From contig BEII01000013.1 of assembly GCA_002898935.1 (NCBI GenBank), positions 1 to 12,520 of the forward strand: a DNA stretch of 12,520 nucleotides, given 5' to 3'. The notes below the pieces were generated by a model. It had not been told where the DNA came from. It searched no databases and was given only the letters and a program-made list of their open reading frames with translations. The stretch comes from a bacterium HR32 (GTDB taxonomy: Bacteria > Sysuimicrobiota > Sysuimicrobiia > Sysuimicrobiales > Sysuimicrobiaceae). Shown piece by piece: positions 1 through 7,023 of the stretch (position 1 is the first letter of the stretch; every line of letters starts with the position of its first letter). Both the position numbers and the translations under genes were made by a program.

Positions 1-677
1 TGTACTTCTTGATCATCACCCTCGCGCTCGGGATGGGCACGTGGGGCCTCGCGTACCGCTGGTCGTCCGTGACCGGCGGCGACAACGGGCTCCCGGGGAT
101 CCCGCCCCTGGACCTGGGCCTGCCCTGGTCCCTGGCGGACCCGCGCAACTACTACTACTTCGTCCTTCTGGCCTTCGGTCTCGCCGCCTTCCTCCTGTAC
201 CGGCTGGTACAGTCGCCCTTCGGCCTGGCCCTGCGGGGGATCCGCGAGAGCGAAGGGCGGATGCGGATGCTCGGGTACAACACGTGGCTGCACCGGTACG
301 TGGCCTTCGTGGTGGCCGGCGCCTTCGCGGGGTTCGCGGGGACCCTGTACGCCTTCTACAACCGGTTCGTGAGCCCGCCCGACCTGCACATCGCCGCGAG
401 CGCGGAGGCGGTGCTCATGGTCATCCTGGGCGGCGCCGGCACCCTGTTCGGGCCGCTGGTGGGCGCCGGCATCGTGGTGTTCCTGCGCAACCTGGTGAGT
501 GCGTACACCCAGCGGTGGATGCTGATCCTCGGCGTGGTGTTCGTGCTCACGGTCCTGTACGCGCCGCAAGGGGTGGCGGGCGGAGCCCGCGCCGTGTGGC
601 AGCGGACCCGGAGGCGGGCACGCGCAGCCGAGGGAGCGCCCGCGGAGGCGGGCAAGCAGCCGGTGGTGCAGCGATGA
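1..677 (+). CDS. livM: Branched-chain amino acid type ABC permease LivM, 3' part (cut by left edge)
   Basis: This is the C-terminal portion of one of the two membrane permeases of a HAAT-family (Liv) importer, which carries amino acids, amides or ureides across the inner membrane. The frame is open from base 3, so the TTG at base 9 is not the real start; LivM proteins usually have 300-350 residues and about 225 are seen. Near the left end is the family motif SVTGGDNGLPGIP. Hydrophobic membrane segments follow the stretches YYYFVLLAFGLAAFLLY, YVAFVVAGAFAGFAGTLYAF, AVLMVILGGAGTLFGPLVGA and MLILGVVFVLTVLYAP. The cytoplasmic coupling loop, which contacts the ATPase, is the segment around RGIRESEGRMRMLGYNT. 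The tail after the last membrane segment is rich in Arg and Ala. The stop overlaps the livG start by four bases (ATGA), which implies translational coupling. Family assignment is firm; the transported substrate is unknown. Confidence 0.95.
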   Translation, partial: YFLIITLALGMGTWGLAYRWSSVTGGDNGLPGIPPLDLGLPWSLADPRNYYYFVLLAFGLAAFLLYRLVQSPFGLALRGIRESEGRMRMLGYNTWLHRYVAFVVAGAFAGFAGTLYAFYNRFVSPPDLHIAASAEAVLMVILGGAGTLFGPLVGAGIVVFLRNLVSAYTQRWMLILGVVFVLTVLYAPQGVAGGARAVWQRTRRRARAAEGAPAEAGKQPVVQR

Positions 678-1422
678 GTGTCGTGTGTCTGCGGACCGAA
701 GGGTTGCGCAAGCATTACGGCGGCCTGCGGGCTGTGGACGGCGTGGACCTGGAGGTCTTGGAAGGGGAGCGGCGGGCCATCATCGGGCCCAACGGCGCCG
801 GCAAGACCACCCTCTTCCACCTGCTGAGCGGCGAGGTGCCGGCCAGCGGCGGCCGCATCGTCCTGTTCGGCCGTGACGTCACCCGCCTGCCCCCGTACCG
901 CCGGATCGGCCTCGGCATCGGCCGGACCTACCAGGTGACGAACCTGTTCCCCCGGCTGTCGGTGCTGGAGAACGCGCTGCTCGCCACCTTCGGGCTGCGG
1001 CCTCAGAAGTACGACCCCTTCCGGCCCGCCCTGCGGCACCGGGAAGTCCTGGACGAGGCGCGGGCGCTGCTGGAGGCGTTCGGGCTGTGGGACAAGCGGG
1101 ACTGGCCCATCGGCAGCCTGTCTTACGGCGAGCAGCGGCAGCTGGAGATCGTGCTGGCGCTGGCCGGCCAGCCGCGGCTCTTGCTTCTGGACGAGCCCAC
1201 CGCCGGGCTGTCGCCCGCGGAGACGCACGCGGTGACCCGCATCGTCCGGGGCCTCGACCCGAAGATCACGGTGCTGTTGATCGAGCACGACATGGACGTT
1301 GCCTTCCAGGTGGCGCAGCGCATCACCGTCTTGCACTTCGGCCGGGTGCTGGCCGAGGGGACTGTGGACGAGGTGCGGGGGAACCCCGACGTGCAGGCCA
1401 TCTACCTGGGGGTGGGTGAGCT

Positions 1423-1426
<4 letters not shown>
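674..1426 (+). CDS. livG: Branched-chain amino acid type ABC transporter ATPase LivG
   Basis: This 250-residue cytoplasmic ATPase is one of two that power the Liv-type importer. The ABC core is complete: Walker A GPNGAGKTT (residues 38-46), Q-loop Gln87 in RTYQVTNLF, signature LSYGEQ (149-154), Walker B LLLLDEP with Asp173 and Glu174, and H-loop His205 in IEHDMD. The sequence GRTYQVTNLFPRLSVLENAL and the C-terminal VRGNPDVQAIYLG are typical of LivG rather than LivF. The ATG at 674 overlaps the livM stop, and it begins exactly where the ABC homology begins; the longer open frame upstream is only the shadow of livM. The stop overlaps the livF GTG by four bases. Length is normal for the family and nothing looks broken. 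Confidence 0.97.
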
Positions 1427-2121
<695 letters not shown>

Positions 2122-2200
2122 CCCGCGCGGAGCCCGGAAAGGGGGGATTGCGAGCCAGAACGTGTGCATGCAGTGAAACTTTGACGGAGGAGGGACGACG
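2122..2200 (+). other. 79-base gap between livF and the solute-binding protein gene
   Basis: This is the longest intergenic stretch in the window. It contains two small palindromes, CCGCGCGG (2123-2130) and TGCATGCA (2165-2172), and ends in a strong ribosome binding site. TTGCGA at 2148-2153 could be a weak -35 box, but 17 bases later there is only CAGTGA, a poor -10. No stem followed by a T-run is seen, so there is no evidence for a terminator. An internal promoter that boosts binding-protein expression is possible but not shown. Confidence 0.3.
2186..2194 (+). promoter_or_regulatory. Strong ribosome binding site of the solute-binding protein gene
   Basis: GGAGGAGGG lies six bases before the ATG at 2201. 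It is among the strongest sites in the window, which fits the high expression expected of an importer's binding protein relative to its membrane and ATPase subunits. Confidence 0.75.
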
Positions 2201-3445
2201 ATGAGAACACGGGTGTGGGTCGCTCTGGCAGTGGTTGTCCTTCTGGCGGTGCCGTGGACTTCGGCCGCGCCTCAGGCCCGGGAGCCCATCCGCATCGGCT
2301 TCATCGCCCCTACCACGGGCGTGTTCGCCGCCAACGGCCGGGACATGGTGAACGGCTTCCAGATGTTCTGGGAGGAGAGAGGCAACGCCGTGGCGGGCCG
2401 GCGGGTGGAGATCATCGTCGAGGACGACGCCGGGGTGCCCGCCAACACCCTGACCAAGGCCCGCAAGCTCGTCGGCCAGGACCGCGTGCACATGATCGTG
2501 GGGCCGCTCAGTGCGGCGACGGGGCTTGCGCTGGTGGACTACGTGAACGAGGCTCGCGTCCCCACCATCTACCCCATCGTGTCCGCGGACGACCTGACGC
2601 AGCGGCGCCGAACCCCGTTCATCGTGCGGCTGGGGTGGACCAGCAGCCAGCCGTCCCACCCGTTTGCGGACTGGGTGTTCCGGAACACCCGCTACCGCCG
2701 GGTGGCGACCATCGGATTCGACTTCGCCTTCGGCCACGAAGTAGTGGGTGGGTTCCACCGGAGCTTCGAGGAGCTCGGCGGGCAGATCGTACAGAAGCTG
2801 TGGCCGCCCATCGGGGCCCCGGACTACGGGCCGTACCTGTCGCAGATCCGCCGCGACGTGGACGCGGTGTTCGCGGTCTTCTCCGGTGCGGACGCGCTGC
2901 GGTTCTTGGCCCAGTACCGGGACTTCGGGCTGAAGGGGCGGATCCCGCTCATCGGGGGCGGGACGCTGACGGACGAGCACGTGCTGTACCAGATGGGGGA
3001 CGAGGCGCTAGACATCGTGACCCCGCTGCACTACAGTGCAGCGCTGAACACGCCGCAGAACCGGGCGTTCGCCGCCGCGTACGCCCGGAAGTTTCAGCGG
3101 CCGCCCTCGTACTACTCGGAGAACTGCTACACTGCCGCCCGCCTGATCTACGAGGCGCTGGTCCAGCTGCGGGGCAACGTGGAGGGCAAGGAGGAGTTCC
3201 TGGCGGCCCTGCGCCGGGTGGGGGTTTCGGACGCGCCGCGGGGGCCCATCAGCATGGACGCCTACGGGAACCCCATCCAGAACATCTACATCCGGCGGGT
3301 GGAGCGCCGGGGCGGGATCCTGCAGAACACCGTGATTTTCACGTACGAGCGGGTGTCCCAGTTCTGGCGGTACGACCCGCAACAGTTCCTGCGCCAGCCC
3401 GTCTACAGCCGGGACTTCCCACCCTGCCGACACTGCAGCCCGTAG
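2201..3445 (+). CDS. Secreted solute-binding protein of the Liv/HAAT ABC importer
   Basis: This 414-residue protein would capture the substrate outside the inner membrane and deliver it to the permease encoded just upstream. The N-terminus is a signal peptide: MRTRVW, a hydrophobic core VALAVVVLLAVPW, and a likely signal-peptidase I site near SAA or APQA (residues 21-26). There is no lipobox cysteine. The mature start EPIRIGFIAPTTGVFAANG is the opening of the periplasmic-binding-protein type I (Peripla_BP_6, LivJ/LivK-like) fold. VHMIVGPLSAATGLALVDYV, IYPIVSADDL and AVFAVFSGADALRFLAQY are further typical strands. The C-terminus ends in PPCRHCSP, with two cysteines (409 and 412) in a CxxC arrangement. 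Members of this family bind amino acids, amides, urea or aromatic acids, so the ligand cannot be named. Position between transporter and catabolic genes suggests it imports the pathway substrate. Confidence 0.93.
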   Translation: MRTRVWVALAVVVLLAVPWTSAAPQAREPIRIGFIAPTTGVFAANGRDMVNGFQMFWEERGNAVAGRRVEIIVEDDAGVPANTLTKARKLVGQDRVHMIVGPLSAATGLALVDYVNEARVPTIYPIVSADDLTQRRRTPFIVRLGWTSSQPSHPFADWVFRNTRYRRVATIGFDFAFGHEVVGGFHRSFEELGGQIVQKLWPPIGAPDYGPYLSQIRRDVDAVFAVFSGADALRFLAQYRDFGLKGRIPLIGGGTLTDEHVLYQMGDEALDIVTPLHYSAALNTPQNRAFAAAYARKFQRPPSYYSENCYTAARLIYEALVQLRGNVEGKEEFLAALRRVGVSDAPRGPISMDAYGNPIQNIYIRRVERRGGILQNTVIFTYERVSQFWRYDPQQFLRQPVYSRDFPPCRHCSP

Positions 3446-3463
3446 GGGGTGTGGAGGGCTTCG

Positions 3464-3986
3464 GTGCGGCGGCTGGGCGTGGACGTGGGCGGCACTTTCA
3501 CCGACCTCGCGCTTGTGGACGAGACGGGCGGGGAGGCGTGGGTGTGGAGGACGCCCGCGGTCCGGGGCCGACCCCGCTGCCGGCGTGATCCGGGGTGTGG
3601 CGGAGCTGCTGGAAGAGGCGGGGGCGGAGGGGTCTACGGTGACGTACTGCGGCGTCGGGTCCACGCTCGCGCTCAACACGCTGCTGGAACGCTGCGGAGC
3701 GCGCCCCGGCCTCCTGGTCACCCGAGGCTTCCGCGACGTGCTGGAGGTGCGCCGGACCCGGCTGCCCGACGCGCCGAGTTTTGAGGCCCGTGGGCCTCAG
3801 CCGCTGGTGCCGCGTGGCCTCGTGCGGGAAGCCCGGGAGCGCCTGCTGGCCGACGGCCGGGTGTGGGAGCCGCTCGACCTGGAGGAGGGCGGGAGCGCCC
3901 ACGTGCAGTGGGACAACCTCTCCGTCGCGCACGGGGAGATCGTGCCGTTCCTGGCCGCCCACCTGGGCGGCCAGGAACGGGCCTAA
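3464..3986 (+). pseudogene. hyuA: Frameshifted and truncated hydantoinase A/oxoprolinase-type gene (N-terminal domain only)
   Basis: The start matches the N-terminal domain of hydantoinase A/5-oxoprolinase proteins, ATP-dependent enzymes that open hydantoin or oxoproline rings or carboxylate ketones. RRLGVDVGGTFTDLALVDE carries the phosphate-binding DxGGTFTD motif. The reading frame then breaks: TPAVR is in frame 2, while ADPAAGVIRGVAELLEEAG, NTLLERCGARPGLLVTRGF and RDVLEVRRTRLPDAPSF continue in frame 3. Removing one G from the GGGG run at 3564-3567 joins them as TPAVRADPAAGV. Even when repaired, the product is only about 170 residues against roughly 650-720 in the family. After about 3890 the hydantoinase similarity stops, and a 30-residue tail (from GSAHVQWDN to the stop) cannot be placed. 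GTG 3464 is preferred over GTG 3449 because GGAGGG (3453-3458) lies five bases before it. The frameshift could be an assembly error; the truncation could not easily be. Confidence 0.85.
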
Positions 3987-3994
3987 GGAGGTGA
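3985..3994 (+). promoter_or_regulatory. Full-consensus ribosome binding site that sets the nitrilase start
   Basis: AAGGAGGTGA is a perfect match to the conserved 3' end of 16S rRNA and overlaps the stop codon of the upstream broken gene. GGAGG ends at 3991, eight bases before GTG 4000. This spacing favours GTG 4000 over ATG 4012 or GTG 4018 as the nitrilase start and allows translation independent of the defective upstream frame. Confidence 0.75.
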
Positions 3995-3999
3995 GCGGA

Positions 4000-5061
4000 G
4001 TGGGAGACCGGATGCCCGTGGTCCGCGCGGCAGTGGTGCAGGCCGCCCCCGTCTTCCTCGACCGGGAGCGGTCGCTGGCGAAGGCGCTGGAGTGGATCGC
4101 CCGGGCGGCAGAGGCGGGCGCGCGGTTCGTGGTGTTCCCGGAGGGCTTCATCCCCGCCCACCCCGTCTGGTACCACTTCCACGCCGCCACGAGCCGCGAG
4201 AGCCTGCGGATGGCGCGGGAGCTGGTGGAAAACGCGGTCCCGGTCCCCAGCCCCACCACCGAGGCGCTGGCGGACGCCGCAGCGCGGCACCGCGTGTACC
4301 TGGTCATGGGCGTCTGCGAGCGGCACGCCCGCAACCCCGGGCTCTTGCACAACACGCAGTTGTTCTTCGGGCCAGACGGCGCCTTGCTGGGCAAGCACCA
4401 GAAGGTGATGCCCACGGTGGGGGAGCGGCTGGTGCACGCGCCGGGGTTCGGGGACACCCTGCGGACGGTGCCCACGGAGTTCGGGCCCGTGGGCGGCCTG
4501 ATCTGCGGGGAGGCCAGCAACCCGTTGGCGGTGTTCGCCCTGGCCGCGCAGGGCGCGCGGATCATCGCGGTGAGCTGGCCCAACCACTTCTCGAAGAACG
4601 AGCACGGCATGCGGGACGTCATCCTCATGGCCAGCCGCGCCATGGGCTACCGCACCAACGCCTTCGTGCTGAGCGCCGCGGGCACCATCGGACCGGAGAT
4701 GCGGGAACGGCTGCCCTCGTCCGCGGAGGACGCGGAGTTCCTGGCCCGGCCCGGCGTCTGCGGCGGGTCGGTGATCGTGGACCCTCACGGCAACGTGGTG
4801 ACCGGCCCCGCGGGCGACGAGGAGACGCTGCTGGTGGCGGACCTGGATCTGGGCGAGGTCATCTCCGCCAAGCTGGTGCACGACTACGCGGGCCACTACA
4901 ACCGCCCGGAGGTCTTCCGGCTCCTGTTGTTCACGGACCGGCCCACCCTGTTCGAGGAAGTGCAGCACCCGCGGGCTGCCCAGGCCCTGACCTGGCCGGA
5001 CGGCGGGGCCGCACGCCCGGCGCAGCCGGTCGAGGCGGCGGAGGAAAGGAGGGAACGGTGA
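4000..5061 (+). CDS. Nitrilase (carbon-nitrogen hydrolase, true-nitrilase-like branch)
   Basis: This 353-residue cytoplasmic enzyme would convert an organic nitrile to its acid and ammonia. The catalytic set is present: Glu48 in VVFPEGFIP, Lys135 in GKHQKVMPT, Cys169 in GLICGEASNPLA, plus the extra Glu142 in VGERLVHAPGFG that typifies nitrilases. The stretches VSWPNHF and NAFVLSAAG also fit this branch. The motif around the cysteine is CGE rather than the CWE of many plant and aliphatic nitrilases. It lacks the signatures of N-carbamoyl-amino-acid amidases, although amidase or cyanide hydratase activity cannot be excluded. GTG 4000 is chosen from the consensus ribosome binding site and opens as MGDRMPVVRAAVVQAAP. 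The roughly 50-residue tail after LFTDRPTL is rich in Ala, Glu and Arg. The stop overlaps the next start by one base (TGATG). Confidence 0.9.
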   Translation: MGDRMPVVRAAVVQAAPVFLDRERSLAKALEWIARAAEAGARFVVFPEGFIPAHPVWYHFHAATSRESLRMARELVENAVPVPSPTTEALADAAARHRVYLVMGVCERHARNPGLLHNTQLFFGPDGALLGKHQKVMPTVGERLVHAPGFGDTLRTVPTEFGPVGGLICGEASNPLAVFALAAQGARIIAVSWPNHFSKNEHGMRDVILMASRAMGYRTNAFVLSAAGTIGPEMRERLPSSAEDAEFLARPGVCGGSVIVDPHGNVVTGPAGDEETLLVADLDLGEVISAKLVHDYAGHYNRPEVFRLLLFTDRPTLFEEVQHPRAAQALTWPDGGAARPAQPVEAAEERRER

Positions 5062-5783
5062 TGCAGCCGGTGGACCGTTCGGACATGCTGCGCGCGCTGC
5101 GGGCGCAGCTGGCCATCGACCCCAAGCGCACCGCGGTGGTCCTCGTGGACGCACACCGCGGCCACCTCGACCTCGCGGTGGCCACCATGCCCGTGGCGCC
5201 GGAGGACGCGCCCGGGGTGCGCGAGGCCCTGGCGCGGCTCGTGCGCGGCGCGCGAGCTGCGGGCGTGATGGTGGTACACGTGGTCATGACCCACCGCCGC
5301 CTCCCGTACCCCGGCGCGGAGAGCATGACCAACCCCTTCTGGCGGGCGGTGGAAGCGGCCAAACAGAGCCTGATCCCCGGGCGGCGCAGCACCATCGCCG
5401 GCCACAACCTGGAGGGTAGCCCGCAGACGGAGATCCTGCCGGAGCTGGGCCCGGAGCCCACGGACTACGTGATCCGCACGAAGAAGCGGCTGTCGGCCTT
5501 CTACGGCACCGACCTGGAGTTCCTCCTGCGGACCCACGGGGTCGAGACCGTGGTGCTGGCGGGGATCAACACCAACACCTGCGTGCTGTGTACGGCTTTC
5601 GACGCCTTCAACCGCGACCTGAGGGTGGTGGTGGCGCAGGACGCGGTGGCCAGCATGTACGGCGAGGACCTGCACGCCTTCGGGCTGCAGAACGTGGCCC
5701 GCTGCCTCGGCTGGGTCCTGCCCGTGGACGAGATCCTCGCGCTGCTTGAAGCGCCCGTGGGTTCGGCCAAGGCGCGCGACTAG
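5061..5783 (+). CDS. Isochorismatase-fold cysteine hydrolase (amidase)
   Basis: This 240-residue cytoplasmic protein belongs to the isochorismatase-like cysteine hydrolases, which include nicotinamidase, N-carbamoylsarcosine amidase, ureidoacrylate amidase (RutB) and biuret hydrolase. The catalytic triad is visible: Asp30 in VVLVDAHRGH, Lys142 in TKKRLSAFYGTDLE, and Cys174 in AGINTNTCVLCTAFDA. The Cys in this context indicates hydrolysis of an amide or carbamoyl C-N bond rather than isochorismate, whose enzymes lack it. An N-terminal extension of about 20 residues precedes the fold. The ATG at 5061 shares its A with the nitrilase stop, and AAAGGAGGG (5045-5053) lies seven bases upstream. It may act on an amide or N-carbamoyl intermediate in the same pathway; the exact substrate cannot be read from sequence. 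Confidence 0.9.
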   Translation: MQPVDRSDMLRALRAQLAIDPKRTAVVLVDAHRGHLDLAVATMPVAPEDAPGVREALARLVRGARAAGVMVVHVVMTHRRLPYPGAESMTNPFWRAVEAAKQSLIPGRRSTIAGHNLEGSPQTEILPELGPEPTDYVIRTKKRLSAFYGTDLEFLLRTHGVETVVLAGINTNTCVLCTAFDAFNRDLRVVVAQDAVASMYGEDLHAFGLQNVARCLGWVLPVDEILALLEAPVGSAKARD

Positions 5784-5798
5784 GTTCAGGAGGCGGCG

Positions 5799-7019
5799 GT
5801 GGGAGACCGGTGGGCCCGCGGGCCCTTCGCGGTGGACTACGAGCAGCGCGTGGACTTCGCCGCCCTGCGCGCGGGTCGGCTCGCCCGAGCCCGGGAGGCC
5901 ATGGCCGCGGCAGGGCTCGAGGCCCTCCTGGTGTGGAAGGACGAGAACGTCCGCTACTTGACCAGCTTGCGCCCCCAGCTCCTCGCGGGAAAGAGTGGGC
6001 TGCTGAACGGCGCCCTACTGACCGGACACGAGGTGGTGCTGTTCGTCTCGGGAGGGGACTGCGACCGCGCGCGGGCCACCATGCCGTGGGTCCAGGATGT
6101 CCGCCCCATTCCCATCCTGGAGGAAGCAGGGTTGGTGGGGTACTTCGTAGACCACATCCTCCGGCCGGTGTTCCAGGCCCGGGGCCTGCTCCGGGCTCGG
6201 GTGGGCACGGACCTGGCCAGCTTCGTCCTGCACGAAGCGCTGCGGGAGAAAATGCCGGAGGTGCGGTGGGCCGACGGGGACCGGGTGATGCAGCGGGCCC
6301 GGCGGGTGAAGCTCCCCGACGAGGTGGCGCTCATCGAGGAGGCCGTGGCTATGGCGGAGGCGGTGACCCAGGCGGCGCTGGACGCCGTCCGTCCCGGCGT
6401 CCGGGAGGTCGAAGTCGCGGCGGAGGCCCTGCGGACGCTCTACCGGCTGGGTGGGGAGTACGCGCACGTGACGACGCCCTTCGTGGCCTCCGGGGAGCAC
6501 ATGTCACCGCCCACCCGGCTCGCCACGGACAAGCTCGTCCGCCACGGAGACCTGGTGTTCGTAGACATCGGCTGCATGTGGAACGGCTACTTCGCGGACG
6601 TGGGCCGCACCGTGGTGTGTGGGGAACCCTCCGCGGAGCAGCGGCGGGTCTACCGCGCGGTGTACGAAGCGAACCGGGCAGGCCTGGAGGCCCTGCGGCC
6701 GGGCGCCACCAACCGGGAGGTGGCGGACCGGATCCGCGCGGAGGCCCGGCGGCACGGGCTGGAGCAGCACTTCCTGACCCTCTTCATCGGCCACGGGATC
6801 GGCGTGGGCTCCAACGAGCCGCCGTACGTGGGCGAGGTGTTCCCGGACGCGGAGGAGGTGGTCCTGGAACCGGGGATGGTGTTCGCGATGGAGCCGCTGA
6901 TCTGGGTCCCGGACGTGCCCGGAGGCGGAGGCGTGCGGCTAGAGGACATGGTGCTGGTCACCGAGTCCGGTTCGCGGGTGATGTCGCGGCTCCCGTACGA
7001 CGCCGCGCTGCTGGGGTGA
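5799..7019 (+). CDS. M24-family metallohydrolase (Xaa-Pro peptidase/creatinase fold)
   Basis: This 406-residue protein has an N-terminal creatinase-like domain (about residues 20-165, with LEALLVWKDENVRYLTSL) and a C-terminal pita-bread M24 catalytic domain. All five dinuclear metal ligands are present: Asp256 and Asp267 in FVDIGCMWNGYFADVGRT, His332 in FIGHGIGVGSNEPP, Glu365 in FAMEPLIW, and Glu382 in VRLEDMVLV. Intact ligands favour a metallopeptidase or related metal hydrolase, because true creatinases have lost the metal site. Members such as Xaa-Pro dipeptidase or DddP-like lyases are possible. GTG 5799 is chosen because AGGAGG (5788-5793) is five bases upstream. It begins 15 bases after the amidase stop, so it is probably co-transcribed, and it may hydrolyse a peptide-like or N-acyl intermediate. 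Confidence 0.9.
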   Translation: MGDRWARGPFAVDYEQRVDFAALRAGRLARAREAMAAAGLEALLVWKDENVRYLTSLRPQLLAGKSGLLNGALLTGHEVVLFVSGGDCDRARATMPWVQDVRPIPILEEAGLVGYFVDHILRPVFQARGLLRARVGTDLASFVLHEALREKMPEVRWADGDRVMQRARRVKLPDEVALIEEAVAMAEAVTQAALDAVRPGVREVEVAAEALRTLYRLGGEYAHVTTPFVASGEHMSPPTRLATDKLVRHGDLVFVDIGCMWNGYFADVGRTVVCGEPSAEQRRVYRAVYEANRAGLEALRPGATNREVADRIRAEARRHGLEQHFLTLFIGHGIGVGSNEPPYVGEVFPDAEEVVLEPGMVFAMEPLIWVPDVPGGGGVRLEDMVLVTESGSRVMSRLPYDAALLG

Positions 7020-7023
7020 ACCC

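Noticed and set aside
2181..2186. TTGACG as a -35 promoter box
   Set aside because: It lies only 15-20 bases before the ATG and runs into the ribosome binding site, leaving no room for a -10 box and leader for this gene.
3564..3567. Programmed frameshift that would yield a functional hydantoinase A
   Set aside because: Even with the shift, the product lacks about three quarters of the family length, and the GGGG context is not a recognised slippery signal. Decay or assembly error is simpler.
4000..5061. N-carbamoyl-D-amino acid amidase or beta-ureidopropionase in place of nitrilase
   Set aside because: The Lys and Cys motif contexts (GKHQKVMPT, ICGEASNPL) and the GERLVHAPG segment fit the true-nitrilase branch; the carbamoylase-type motifs are not seen.
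4000..5810. 12-base repeat GTGGGAGACCGG (4000-4011 and 5799-5810) as a mobile or regulatory repeat
   Set aside because: A few exact 12-base matches are expected by chance in a GC-rich window of this size. Only its position at two start codons is mildly notable, and no third copy was seen.
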